Counted from the stretch's first letter, positions 7,229 to 14,939 are shown. The stretch is 16,249 nucleotides of DNA from Candidatus Omnitrophota bacterium (GCA_018813085.1 JAHJCI010000078.1:1-16249), one strand, 5' to 3'. A program made the numbers and translations. Notes: generated by a model not told the origin, from the sequence alone.

Positions 7229-8617
7229 ATGAAAACAAAAACAGTATTCGCTTGCCAGAGTTGCGGTTATCAGTCTGTGAAATGGCTGGGCAGGTGCCCT
7301 GATTGCAACAACTGGAATTCTTTTGTAGAGGAGACTTATGCTGCTCCTTCAGTAAAAGGTAAAAAGAGCTTATCTACGGTATTCAGGGACGAACCGGTCT
7401 TATTAAGGGATATTACCAGCGAAGGAGTAGAGAGGGTTACAATCGGCATTGAGGAATTGGATAACGTTTTAGGCGGCGGTATTGTTCCGGGATCGGTAAT
7501 CCTGATTGGCGGTGACCCGGGCATCGGCAAGTCAACGATTTCTTTACAGGTGTGTTCTAAGCTTACCGAGAAAAAGATACCTGTACTTTATATAAGCGGA
7601 GAGGAATCTACCCGGCAGACCAAGATGCGGGCAGACCGTTTAGGGGCAGGCTCAAGCATAGGAGGCGATAATCTTTACATAGTCAGTCAGACGGACCTTT
7701 CTTTAATTATTGAATACATTGATAAGATAAAGCCCCAGGTTGTATTTATTGATTCTATTCAGGTGCTTTTCAGCGATGAAATCAGTTCTTCTGCCGGCAG
7801 CATAAGCCAGGTAAGGGAGTGTGCTTCTCGTTTAACTTTGCTGGCTAAATCACGGGGAATCAGCCTGTTTATAATCGGACATGTCACAAAGGAAGGGACT
7901 CTGGCCGGGCCGCGCGTATTGGAGCACATGGTGGATACCGTGCTTTATTTTGAAGGAGACCGTTTTTCAATGTACCGCGTTTTAAGGGCGGTAAAGAACC
8001 GTTTCGGCTCTGTGAACGAAATTGGGGTATTTGAAATGTCTTCGGCAGGCCTGAAAGAGGTAGGAAATCCTTCTCAAATGTTTTTAAGCCAGAGGCCAAA
8101 GGAAGCCTCTGGTACGGTAGTGGTTTCTGTAATGGAAGGCAGCCGCCCTTTATTCGTTGAGATACAGGCGTTGGTAAGCCATTCCGGGTTCGGGTATGCC
8201 CGAAGGCGTAGCCAGGGCTTTGATTTCAACCGTATGAGTCTATTGGTTGCCGTATTAGAGAAAAGAATGGACCTGCGCCTTGAGAATGAAGATATCTTTG
8301 TAAATGTTGTAGGAGGCATAAAGATCGAGGATCCTGCCGCTGATTTAGGTGTTAGTATTGCGATTGCTTCGGCGTTTAAGGATAAACCGGTTTTAGCAGA
8401 TAGCCTCATTCTCGGCGAAGTCGGCCTCACGGGAGAAATACGCAGTATTCTGCAAGCGGAATTAAGAATCAACGAAGCCCAGAAATTAGGATTTAAGTCC
8501 TGCGTTTTACCTGAGTGGAATTTTATGAGGTTGGATAATAAGAGTAAGGATTTGGAGCTTAAACCGGTTTCTTCATTAAGGGAATCATTAAATATTATTT
8601 TAAGGAAGGAGAAATAA
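7229..8617 (+). CDS. radA: RadA (Sms) DNA repair helicase
   Basis: A 462-residue RecA-like protein that drives branch migration during homologous recombination and recombinational repair. The N-terminal zinc finger has C9/C12 and C23/C26. Walker A is GDPGIGKS at 95-102 and Walker B is VVFIDS at 171-176. The RadA-specific KNRFG motif is at 256-260. The C-terminal third is the Lon-protease-like domain, with VVGGIKIEDPAADLGVSIAI and ILGEVGLTGEIR. The length is normal for the family. The start is the ATG just before the zinc finger; only a weak GGA lies upstream. In Bacillus radA also lies downstream of clpC, followed by disA; here disA is absent and the PIN-TRAM gene begins directly at the radA stop. 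Confidence 0.96.
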   Translation: MKTKTVFACQSCGYQSVKWLGRCPDCNNWNSFVEETYAAPSVKGKKSLSTVFRDEPVLLRDITSEGVERVTIGIEELDNVLGGGIVPGSVILIGGDPGIGKSTISLQVCSKLTEKKIPVLYISGEESTRQTKMRADRLGAGSSIGGDNLYIVSQTDLSLIIEYIDKIKPQVVFIDSIQVLFSDEISSSAGSISQVRECASRLTLLAKSRGISLFIIGHVTKEGTLAGPRVLEHMVDTVLYFEGDRFSMYRVLRAVKNRFGSVNEIGVFEMSSAGLKEVGNPSQMFLSQRPKEASGTVVVSVMEGSRPLFVEIQALVSHSGFGYARRRSQGFDFNRMSLLVAVLEKRMDLRLENEDIFVNVVGGIKIEDPAADLGVSIAIASAFKDKPVLADSLILGEVGLTGEIRSILQAELRINEAQKLGFKSCVLPEWNFMRLDNKSKDLELKPVSSLRESLNIILRKEK

Positions 8618-9598
8618 ATGAATTTATTATTAGCGCGTATTCTTTTTATAATTGCTTTTTCTCTCTTGGGTTTTCAATCGGGAGAATTAATCGGTAATAG
8701 CTTTCTGGGTTTAGGCATAGGGTTTCTGGGCAGCTTGGTTGTCATAGTTTTAGAATTAGGCATGCGCCGTGTCTCAAGTAAAGGGCTCTCCAGCGCTGTT
8801 TTCGGGCTGATACTCGGATTAATTATGGCAAAGTTGGTAGGCGATGCATTTACCTTCTCTAGCTTACCTGCCTCAACCCTTGCCTTGATTAAGGTTATCT
8901 TGACTCTGGTTTTCTGTTACCTTGGCATGGTTATCGGGCTGCGCGGCAAGGATGAGTTTAACATAATCATTCCCTATGTTCGCCTGAGGCGCCAAGATAA
9001 GAAGGAAGAGGCAGCTGTTGTAGATACGAGCGTAATTATTGACGGAAGAATCTCGGACATCTTGAAGACAGGATTTCTGGATACTAAATTGATCTTACCG
9101 CGTTTTGTCTTAAGGGAACTTCAGAATATTGCTGATTCTACCGACCCGATAAAAAGACAAAGGGGCAGGAGGGGGCTTGAGATATTAAATAACCTGCAAA
9201 GAGACAACGGGATTCAAATTATTATCAATGACGAAGACCTTCCGGATATCAAAGGGGTTGACGCAAAAGTTGTCAGTTTGGCTAAAATTTTAGAGGCCAA
9301 GATTCTTACGGTAGATTTTAATCTTAACCGGGTCGCGAGTATTCAGGGTGTAAGCGTATTAAATATAAATGAGCTATCTAATGCAATCAAGCCCGTAGTG
9401 TTTCCCGGGGAGAAGATGCAGGTTAAGCTTATCCGTGAGGGCAAGGAGTATAATCAGGCAGTAGGATATCTTGATGACGGGACGATGATTGTAGTAGAGG
9501 ATGCTCGCCGTTTGATCGGCCAGGAGGTAAAAGTTGTGGTTACTTCGGTTCTGCAGACTCAGGCCGGCAGGATGATTTTTACCCGTCTGGAGAGATAA
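8618..9598 (+). CDS. Membrane-anchored PIN-TRAM domain protein (YacL family)
   Basis: A 326-residue protein of the YacL/TTHA0540 type. Four hydrophobic segments occupy the N-terminus (roughly 4-26, 28-46, 58-76 and 87-108). A PIN nuclease domain follows from about 132 to 253, with the expected acidic residues D136 ([11 protein letters not shown]), E167, D215 and D233 (TVDFN). The C-terminal TRAM domain, about 263-325, is a predicted RNA-binding fold. PIN domains are usually Mg-dependent RNases; the substrate of this family is not known to me. The ATG directly follows the radA stop codon, and AAGGAG (8606-8611) lies in the 3' end of radA, so the two are surely co-translated or co-transcribed. 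yacL holds the same neighbourhood in Bacillus, between disA and ispD. Confidence 0.92.
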   Translation: MNLLLARILFIIAFSLLGFQSGELIGNSFLGLGIGFLGSLVVIVLELGMRRVSSKGLSSAVFGLILGLIMAKLVGDAFTFSSLPASTLALIKVILTLVFCYLGMVIGLRGKDEFNIIIPYVRLRRQDKKEEAAVVDTSVIIDGRISDILKTGFLDTKLILPRFVLRELQNIADSTDPIKRQRGRRGLEILNNLQRDNGIQIIINDEDLPDIKGVDAKVVSLAKILEAKILTVDFNLNRVASIQGVSVLNINELSNAIKPVVFPGEKMQVKLIREGKEYNQAVGYLDDGTMIVVEDARRLIGQEVKVVVTSVLQTQAGRMIFTRLER

Positions 9599-9599
9599 A

Positions 9600-9720
9600 G
9601 ATATTTCAGAGATAAATATCGCATTTTAGAAATCTCTTGATTACACAGATTTCAAAAATGATTAAAGAGATTTACTTTAAGAATTTAATCAGTGTAATCT
9701 AATTTTTAATCTGTGCAATC
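9600..9720. repeat. AT-rich spacer with nested inverted repeats and three related 13-mers
   Basis: The 153-bp gap between the PIN-TRAM gene and ispD has no ORF. It contains gatattt/aaatatc (9600-9606, 9614-9620) and aaatctctt/aagagattt (9630-9638, 9665-9673). gattacacagatt (9639-9651) is matched by two inverted near-copies, aatcagtgtaatc (9687-9699) and aatctgtgcaatc (9708-9720), each with one mismatch to the exact complement. The pattern suggests a small dispersed palindromic or MITE-like repeat rather than a gene. No good terminator T-run is seen. Confidence 0.5.
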
Positions 9721-9751
9721 ATAAGGATTAATTCTTTAGGGATATATAATA

Positions 9752-10435
9752 ATGTTTGTAAGCGCGATTGTTCCTGCTGCGGGTTTGGGGTTACGTTTAA
9801 ACAGCCATGTTCCAAAGCCGTTAGTAAACCTGGGCAGGAAGCCTATTTTTATCCGTACTCTCGATGTTTTATCAGCGCACCCTGTTATAAAAGAGATAAT
9901 TCTGGTTGTTTCTTCCGGGAGTTTAGATTTAACAAGGCAGCATCTTAAAAAAAGCAGGACAAAAAAAATAAAGGCTCTTGTAGTCGGAGGCTGCAGGCGC
10001 AGGGATTCGGTATTAAACGGGCTAAGTAAGGTTTCGCATAAGGCAGACTTTATTTTAATCCATGATGCGGTCAGGCCGTTTATTGACCTGGGTTTGATTT
10101 CCCGAGTTATAGAAGAAGCTCAAGAAAGCGGGGCAGCTGTTTTAGGCGTACCGGTTAAATCTACGGTTAAAGAGGTTGATAGAAAGATGAGGGTAATCAG
10201 GACGTTAAAAAGGGAGCGCCTTTATGAAATTCAGACTCCCCAGGTTTTCAAGAAGGATTTAATCGTCGAAGCCTATAAAAGATTCCCAAATGCCGCAGCG
10301 GTTGATGATGCTTTTTTAGTTGAGAAACTGGGTAGAGAAGTGAGTGTAGTCCTGGGTTCGTACTTTAATATAAAGATTACTACCCAGGAAGATTTAGTCT
10401 TTGCCCGCTCCATTTTACAGGGAGATCATTTTTAG
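9752..10435 (+). CDS. ispD: 2-C-methyl-D-erythritol 4-phosphate cytidylyltransferase
   Basis: This 227-residue enzyme joins MEP and CTP to give CDP-ME in the non-mevalonate isoprenoid pathway. The N-terminal nucleotide-binding motif PAAGLGLR at 8-15 with K22 (PKPL) is the IspD signature. The rest of the family pattern follows: HDAVRPF at 104-110, QTPQ at 161-164, the acidic VDDA at 184-187, and NIKIT at 206-210, where the end of the protein binds substrate. Length is normal. No Shine-Dalgarno site is close to the ATG; a TATAAT (9745-9750) abuts it but lies too near to be the -10 box for this start. ispF follows 56 bases later, so the two consecutive-pathway genes are neighbours but not fused as in some proteobacteria. 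Confidence 0.95.
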   Translation: MFVSAIVPAAGLGLRLNSHVPKPLVNLGRKPIFIRTLDVLSAHPVIKEIILVVSSGSLDLTRQHLKKSRTKKIKALVVGGCRRRDSVLNGLSKVSHKADFILIHDAVRPFIDLGLISRVIEEAQESGAAVLGVPVKSTVKEVDRKMRVIRTLKRERLYEIQTPQVFKKDLIVEAYKRFPNAAAVDDAFLVEKLGREVSVVLGSYFNIKITTQEDLVFARSILQGDHF

Positions 10436-10480
10436 CTTCAGCCTCTGCCTGCGGCGGAAATCGCAAGCGTGTCCCCAGTA

Positions 10481-10486
10481 TATAAT
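10481..10486 (+). promoter_or_regulatory. TATAAT box placed for a leaderless ispF transcript
   Basis: A perfect TATAAT ends 5 bases before the ispF ATG and no Shine-Dalgarno sequence is present. If it works as a -10 box, transcription would start at or next to the A of the ATG. No -35 match is seen 16-18 bases upstream, so this is tentative. Confidence 0.3.
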
Positions 10487-10491
10487 TTACT

Positions 10492-10986
10492 ATGAAAGAC
10501 GCTATATATCGTTCAGGAATAGGATATGATATTCATCGCCTGGTTAAAGGACGCAAGTTATTTCTGGGTGGTATTCAAATAGCTTATATTAAAGGGCTAT
10601 CAGGGCATTCAGATGCCGATGTATTGTTGCATTCGATATGTGATGCACTTTTAGGCGCAGCGGGCCTGGAAGATATCGGTAAGCATTTCCCTAATTCCGA
10701 TGCTAAATATAAGGGAATCAGAAGTACGGAGTTATTAAAAAAGACATCCCGGCTTATTCAAGCTAAGGGTTTTGTTGTAGTTAATCTTGATGCCACGGTC
10801 GTTGCCGAAGCCCCGAAGATTGCTTTAGTGAGATTAAAGATGCAAAATAATATTGCAAAAATTCTTAAGCTTTCGCCATCCCTGGTTAATCTTAAGGCAA
10901 CAACAGCCGAAGGGCTTGGCGATATCGGGAAAAACAAAGCAATTGCTGCCTGGTCTGTAGCGCTTTTAAGGAGGGGGAAGAAATGA
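10492..10986 (+). CDS. ispF: 2-C-methyl-D-erythritol 2,4-cyclodiphosphate synthase
   Basis: This 164-residue trimeric enzyme cyclises CDP-ME 2-phosphate to MEcPP, two steps after IspD. The divalent-metal ligands are D13 and H15 (GYDIHRL) and H47 (ADVLLHSICDALLGA). The segments GHSDAD at 38-43 and ATTAEGLGDIG near the C-terminus complete the family signature. The N-terminus is a few residues longer than the usual MRIGxGxDxH form, but an in-frame stop at 10483-10485 rules out a start further upstream. Its TGA stop overlaps the cysE ATG (ATGA), so the two are translationally coupled. ispE, the intervening step, is not in the window. Confidence 0.96.
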   Translation: MKDAIYRSGIGYDIHRLVKGRKLFLGGIQIAYIKGLSGHSDADVLLHSICDALLGAAGLEDIGKHFPNSDAKYKGIRSTELLKKTSRLIQAKGFVVVNLDATVVAEAPKIALVRLKMQNNIAKILKLSPSLVNLKATTAEGLGDIGKNKAIAAWSVALLRRGKK

Positions 10987-11210
10987 TTATTCTATTAGCA
11001 TTGATAAAAATAATAGCCATACTCTTTATTCTAAGGTTTATTATTCTATTGGTTTTCTTTCGCCCGGAGATAAGGGCAGCCAGAGAAAGAGATCCGGCTG
11101 CCTATAGCACTTTTGAGGTTATTTTGCTCTACCATGGCCTATGCGCTATTTTTCATCACCGTATTGCCCATTTTTTTATACGCTTAAGCTGGAGTTTATT
11201 GCGCGATTAA
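10983..11210 (+). CDS. cysE: Serine O-acetyltransferase, N-terminal part (zero frame, ends early)
   Basis: The 75-residue frame carries the N-terminal part of a short-form CysE: a hydrophobic start, then [35 protein letters not shown] (split here over about residues 31-65), which matches the family's ERDPA and HR(I/L)AH helices. After the T7 run at 11171-11177 the match stops and the frame ends ten codons later. The rest of the enzyme continues in the -1 frame. A strong AAGGAGGGGG at 10968-10977 precedes the ATG, which overlaps the ispF stop. Joined at the T run, the two frames would give 225 residues, close to the 217 of Bacillus CysE. It may be a sequencing indel, a programmed -1 frameshift, or a young pseudogene. 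Confidence 0.8.
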   Translation: MIILLALIKIIAILFILRFIILLVFFRPEIRAARERDPAAYSTFEVILLYHGLCAIFHHRIAHFFIRLSWSLLRD

Positions 11211-11659
11211 TCAGCCAGTTTTCCCGTTCTCTGACCGGAATCGAGATACACCCCGGCGCAAAAATCGGCCGAGGCCTGTTTATCGACCACGGTATGGGAG
11301 TAGTAATCGGCGAAACAACAATTATTATGGATAATGTTACTCTTTATCAGGGGGTTACTTTAGGCGGAACGGGAAAACAAAAGACCAAGCGCCACCCGAC
11401 GATAGGAAATAATGTAGTAGTAGGCGCTGGAGCAAAGGTTTTGGGTAATATTATTATTGGCGATAACTCTTACATCGGAGCAAATGCGGTAGTAATTAGC
11501 GATGTGCCTGTGAATTCGACGATTGTCGGGGTTCCCGGCAGGGTTACCAAGCAGGACGGCAAAAAAATAGATACCAGTCTCGACCATAAACATACTCTCG
11601 ATCCGGTTATGCAGCAGATTGAGGAATTGAAGAGCAGGATTGAGAAGTTAGAGCGATAA
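11141..11659 (+). CDS. cysE: Serine O-acetyltransferase, catalytic left-handed beta-helix part (-1 frame)
   Basis: CysE acetylates serine with acetyl-CoA, the first step of cysteine synthesis. This frame holds the hexapeptide-repeat beta-helix, from about residue 33 to 134 of the frame. D49-H50 ([13 protein letters not shown]) and H85 (KRHPTIG) match the catalytic aspartate-histidine and the acetyl-CoA-side histidine of E. coli CysE, and GGTGK is present. The first 12 residues after the ATG at 11141 are an out-of-frame reading of the N-terminal part and show no family match; homology begins at residue 13, exactly at the T run. No Shine-Dalgarno site precedes 11141, so independent initiation there is unlikely. 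The C-terminus ends in a predicted coiled helix rich in E and K. cysS, which uses cysteine, lies downstream. Confidence 0.88.
   Translation: MRYFSSPYCPFFYTLKLEFIARLISQFSRSLTGIEIHPGAKIGRGLFIDHGMGVVIGETTIIMDNVTLYQGVTLGGTGKQKTKRHPTIGNNVVVGAGAKVLGNIIIGDNSYIGANAVVISDVPVNSTIVGVPGRVTKQDGKKIDTSLDHKHTLDPVMQQIEELKSRIEKLER
11171..11177 (+). other. T7 run forming a T TTT TTT heptamer at the cysE frame junction
   Basis: In the zero frame the codons are cat-ttt-ttt-ata, so the seven T make a canonical X XXY YYZ -1 slip site. A -1 shift here gives [16 protein letters not shown], which rejoins the CysE family pattern. One extra T in the run would restore the frame equally well, so a homopolymer sequencing error is the simplest alternative. 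Confidence 0.7.
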
Positions 11660-11918
11660 TTATTGTAACCGGATGCTTGGATTTTTATTTCTTTCGCGGA
11701 ATTATGTAGCGGCTGACTTCGGTTTGCTTTTTCGCGGGGACGTTCGTTTTGCCCCAGCGTGGCAAAACTTCACTCAATGCTCTCCCTCGCTCTCGGATAT
11801 AATTTCTACTAATCGAACCGTGCCCGCTTCGGGCTGCGCATGCCCCGTTCGAAATAAACCTCGTAGCCGCCAATCTGCCGAAAGCGACAAAAGGCCTCAG
11901 GCAAGACATTAAAAAATT
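11660..11918. repeat. Non-coding, hairpin-rich spacer between cysE and cysS
   Basis: This 259-bp gap contains open frames on both strands with no recognisable family, so I do not call a gene. It holds a perfect inverted repeat gttttgcc/ggcaaaac (11746-11753, 11761-11768). A nested pair follows: tcgaac/gttcga (11813-11818, 11847-11852) enclosing gcccg/cgggc (11822-11826, 11830-11834). A TATAAT at 11798-11803 has no -35 partner. The start of cysS has no Shine-Dalgarno site. The structure and its higher GC suggest a dispersed repeat or a structured RNA on either strand. No T-box features (specifier loop, TGGN antiterminator) were seen. Confidence 0.45.
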
Positions 11919-13334
11919 ATGCCGATACAGATTTATAATACTCTAACAAGAAATAAAGAAGAATTAAAATCCCGTCAGGTTAAGATGTATACCTGCGGGG
12001 TTACGGTTTATGATGACTGTCACATAGGCCATGCCAGGAGCCTCTATATTTTCGAGGTGATTAGAAGATACCTGGAATACAGGGGTGTTGAGGTTAAATT
12101 TGTACGCAATATTACCGATATAGACGATAAGATCATAAATCGCGCCAGGGAACTGGGAATTGGCTGGAAAGAGCTGGTTGATAAGTATATCAAGAGCTAT
12201 TATGAAGATTTAGGGTTATTAGGTATACGCTTAGGGCTCAGCGACGGAAAAGAAGAGCCGAGGGCAACAAAGAATATCCCGGATATGATTAAATATATCG
12301 AGGATTTGATTGCTAAAGGCTATGCTTATGCTACCGATAGCGGCGTGTATTTTAGTGTGCGCAAGTTTAAAGATTATGGAAAGCTGTCCGGGCAGAGTAT
12401 TGACCAGATGTTGACCGGAGTAAGAAAAGAGGCGGATGAGACAAAAGAAGACCCGCTGGATTTTGCTTTATGGAAGCTTTCCAAAGCGGATGAGCCGTCT
12501 TGGGATAGCCCTTGGGGCAAAGGCAGGCCGGGTTGGCACATTGAATGTTCTGTGATGAGTCAGAAGTTCCTAGACACAGATACGCTGGATATACACGCTG
12601 GCGGAAGGGACTTGATTTTTCCTCATCATGAAAATGAGATTGCGCAAAGCGAGGCCAGGACAGGAAAGCCGTTTTCCAAGGCCTGGATACATCATGGGCT
12701 TTTAACTATAAACGGACAGAAAATGGCAAAGTCCCTGGGTAATTTCGTTACCATAAAAGATTTTATTAATAAATATCATGACGCAGACATCTTAAAATTG
12801 TTCTTTTTATCCGCGCATTACTCTAATCATATAGATTATAATGAAGATAAAATCGAAGAATCTAAAAAGCAGAAGAAAAGTTTCAATAAATTTTTTCACG
12901 AGGCTAATAGCTGGCCTTTATTGAAAACAAGAAATAAAGTAGGCTCTACTGTTGAAGATAAAGATAAGATAGATAAAATCTGTGCAAAATTCAAGCATGC
13001 CATGGATGATGACTTTAATACCTCCATTGCTTTGGCTTGCTTATTTGAATTAATAGATCTGGGTTTGGGTTTTGTTTCTTCTGATAAAGAGGATATGATT
13101 AATTATGCCAAATTACAATTGGAAGATTTCTCTAACATATTCGGCCTTACGGTAAAAGCAATAATAATAACGAAAGAGGCGAAAGAAATGCTTGAAGAAA
13201 GAGATCGGGCGAGGAAAGATAAGGATTTTAAAAGAGCAGACGCGATACGAGAAGAAATAAAGAAGAAATTTAATCTTTATATAGCTGATACTGGTAGTAC
13301 TTCAGCTGTGTCATTAATTCCACCCGAAGAATAA
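11919..13334 (+). CDS. cysS: Cysteinyl-tRNA synthetase
   Basis: A 471-residue class I aminoacyl-tRNA synthetase that charges tRNA-Cys. The HIGH motif is HIGH at 35-38 in CHIGHARS, and KMSKS appears as KMAKS at 268-272. The active-site zinc that selects cysteine is held by C26 (YTCGVTVYD), C210 (HIECSVM), H236 and E240 (PHHENE). The insert TDIDDKI at 66-72 and HAGGRDLIFPHHENEIAQSEA (read as 226-246) are diagnostic. The C-terminal DALR and anticodon-recognition region ends with the usual RAxxDKDFKRADAIREE. Length is normal. It begins 259 bp after cysE and tmk starts 12 bases after its stop, so it may lead the cysS-tmk-holB-ricT-metG transcript. Confidence 0.97.
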   Translation: MPIQIYNTLTRNKEELKSRQVKMYTCGVTVYDDCHIGHARSLYIFEVIRRYLEYRGVEVKFVRNITDIDDKIINRARELGIGWKELVDKYIKSYYEDLGLLGIRLGLSDGKEEPRATKNIPDMIKYIEDLIAKGYAYATDSGVYFSVRKFKDYGKLSGQSIDQMLTGVRKEADETKEDPLDFALWKLSKADEPSWDSPWGKGRPGWHIECSVMSQKFLDTDTLDIHAGGRDLIFPHHENEIAQSEARTGKPFSKAWIHHGLLTINGQKMAKSLGNFVTIKDFINKYHDADILKLFFLSAHYSNHIDYNEDKIEESKKQKKSFNKFFHEANSWPLLKTRNKVGSTVEDKDKIDKICAKFKHAMDDDFNTSIALACLFELIDLGLGFVSSDKEDMINYAKLQLEDFSNIFGLTVKAIIITKEAKEMLEERDRARKDKDFKRADAIREEIKKKFNLYIADTGSTSAVSLIPPEE

Positions 13335-13345
13335 TTTTTGGAAAA

Positions 13346-13969
13346 ATGAAAAAGACTAAAGGTAAATTCATTACATTTGAAGGTTCTGAAGGAAGCGGTA
13401 AGAGTACGCAGGCTAAATTTCTGGTGCAATATTTAAGGTCAAGAGGCAAGCAGGTTGTTTTTTTGCGTGAGCCTGGTGGGACAAAGGTCAGCGAAAAGAT
13501 AAGGAAAATTCTTCTTGATAAGAATAACCATAATATGTGTTCATTGACAGAGATGCTTCTTTATATGGCAGCACGGGCCCAGATAGTCAGGGAAACAATA
13601 AGCCCCTTTTTAAAAAAGGGCTATATTATTATCTGCGACCGCTTCCTTGATTCTACGGTTGCCTACCAGGGTTATGGATTAGGGGTAAACTTATCCTTAA
13701 TCAGGCATTTGGCAAATTTTGTTACCCTGGGGATAAATCCTGATTTGACAATTTTTCTGGATGTTGCGGTTTTAAAGGGGTTGCGTGCTTGTGGCAAAAA
13801 GCTAGACCGCATTGAACAAAGGGCGCTTGTTTATCATCAGCGAGTCCGCCGCGCATATCTTAAATTAGCAGCCCAATATCCCAGGCGCATAAAAATAATT
13901 AAGCCCGATAAGGATAAAATGTCCACGCAGGCTAAGATTAGAAAACTCATTTTAAGATATGGCTTATAA
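13346..13969 (+). CDS. tmk: Thymidylate kinase
   Basis: This 207-residue enzyme phosphorylates dTMP to dTDP for DNA synthesis. The P-loop is GSEGSGKS at 13-20, followed by LREPGGTKVSEKIR and the DRF-type motif CDRFLDSTVAYQG, which binds dTMP. FLDV and LDRIEQ follow as in the family. The LID and C-terminal helix are present and the length is usual. Only a weak GGA lies before the ATG. The 3' end overlaps holB by 11 bases. tmk next to holB is an old arrangement shared with Bacillus and E. coli. Confidence 0.94.
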   Translation: MKKTKGKFITFEGSEGSGKSTQAKFLVQYLRSRGKQVVFLREPGGTKVSEKIRKILLDKNNHNMCSLTEMLLYMAARAQIVRETISPFLKKGYIIICDRFLDSTVAYQGYGLGVNLSLIRHLANFVTLGINPDLTIFLDVAVLKGLRACGKKLDRIEQRALVYHQRVRRAYLKLAAQYPRRIKIIKPDKDKMSTQAKIRKLILRYGL

Positions 13970-14939
13970 TAAAAAATCAGCTTCAAATAATCTATCCCGC
14001 AGTGAAGAGTTAGCCGAGGAGCTCATTAAAAACGCCTGGGAGAATAATAGGCTGGCTTCTGCTTACCTTTTTTTTGGCCCGGCGGGGACAGGCAGGATGA
14101 CACTGGCGCGCAGCCTCACCAAGACGGTTAATTGCCAGGAAGGGACGTTTCCACCTTGCCTTAGCTGTGCCTCTTGCCGGAAAATTGATAATAATAATCA
14201 TCCGGATGTACATTATGTCCAGAAAGAAGATTCTAACTTTATCAAAATCGAACAGATTCAACAAATGCAGAGAGAAATTTATCTGCGGCCATTTGAAGGG
14301 GGGAAGAAGGTTTTTATTATTCTCAGTGCCGAAAACCTTACGGAGGAGGCCTCAAATTCTTTATTAAAAATCCTGGAAGAACCGCCGGGGAATTCCCTGA
14401 TAATATTAATAGCTTCAGATTTACGCAGGATGCTTGCGACAATTATCTCACGTTGTCAAAAAGTAAGGTTTCTGCCGCTGGATCGTTTCAATGCAGAACT
14501 TGCTTTGAAGCGCAATTACCATTTGGATGAAAAGTTAAGCCATTATCTTGCCTTTTCATTTGAGGGCAGGCTGGGTGAAGCACTGAAATTCAAAGAAGGC
14601 GATATAATCAAAGAGAAAAACCGCATTATCAGGCAATTTATCAGTAATCCGGAGTTATTATCCGAGAATAATGATTTAAAGGATAAAGAAAAACTCGCAC
14701 TGACATTAAAGATATTAATAGGTTGTATTCGCGATATATATTTACTTAAAAGCGGCAGCGATAAACAGGGCTTGATTAACGAAGATATAGGAAATGAAAT
14801 TTCCTTGCTTGCAAAAAGATTCAGCTTCAAAGAGCTTGAGCTAATGCTTGAGAAGTTATGCGATTGGTTCCAGAATATAAGTCAAAATATTAACCCTCGG
14901 CTATTAGCCGATAATATAGGATTATTATGGAAAAAATAA
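13959..14939 (+). CDS. holB: DNA polymerase III delta' subunit
   Basis: A 326-residue clamp-loader subunit that helps load the sliding clamp at the replication fork. The P-loop region is GPAGTGRMT at 40-48, in which the usual lysine is arginine; delta' proteins often have a degenerate P-loop and do not hydrolyse ATP. A zinc module has C59, C67, C70 and C73. NSLLKILEEPP is at 133-143 and the SRC motif, which supplies the arginine finger to the neighbouring ATPase, at 164-166. DnaX (tau/gamma) shares this fold but would have an intact P-loop and a longer C-terminal region. The gene overlaps tmk by 11 bases and ricT by 13, so all three are translationally coupled. Confidence 0.92.
   Translation: MAYNKKSASNNLSRSEELAEELIKNAWENNRLASAYLFFGPAGTGRMTLARSLTKTVNCQEGTFPPCLSCASCRKIDNNNHPDVHYVQKEDSNFIKIEQIQQMQREIYLRPFEGGKKVFIILSAENLTEEASNSLLKILEEPPGNSLIILIASDLRRMLATIISRCQKVRFLPLDRFNAELALKRNYHLDEKLSHYLAFSFEGRLGEALKFKEGDIIKEKNRIIRQFISNPELLSENNDLKDKEKLALTLKILIGCIRDIYLLKSGSDKQGLINEDIGNEISLLAKRFSFKELELMLEKLCDWFQNISQNINPRLLADNIGLLWKK

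Noticed and set aside
9740..9752. TATAAT directly before ispD as its promoter
   Set aside because: It ends only 1 base before the ATG, so a transcript from it would start inside the gene; no -35 box is present.
11811..11854. Integron attC-like site (aatcgaac...gttcgaa)
   Set aside because: The core bases do not fit RYYYAAC/GTTRRRY, and there is no integrase or gene cassette nearby.
11673..11912. Open frames on both strands in the cysE-cysS spacer
   Set aside because: Neither has a recognisable domain, both lack a good ribosome site, and they overlap the inverted repeats almost fully.
11660..11918. T-box riboswitch ahead of cysS
   Set aside because: I could not find a specifier loop, the AGAGA-type conserved stem or a TGGN antiterminator bulge.
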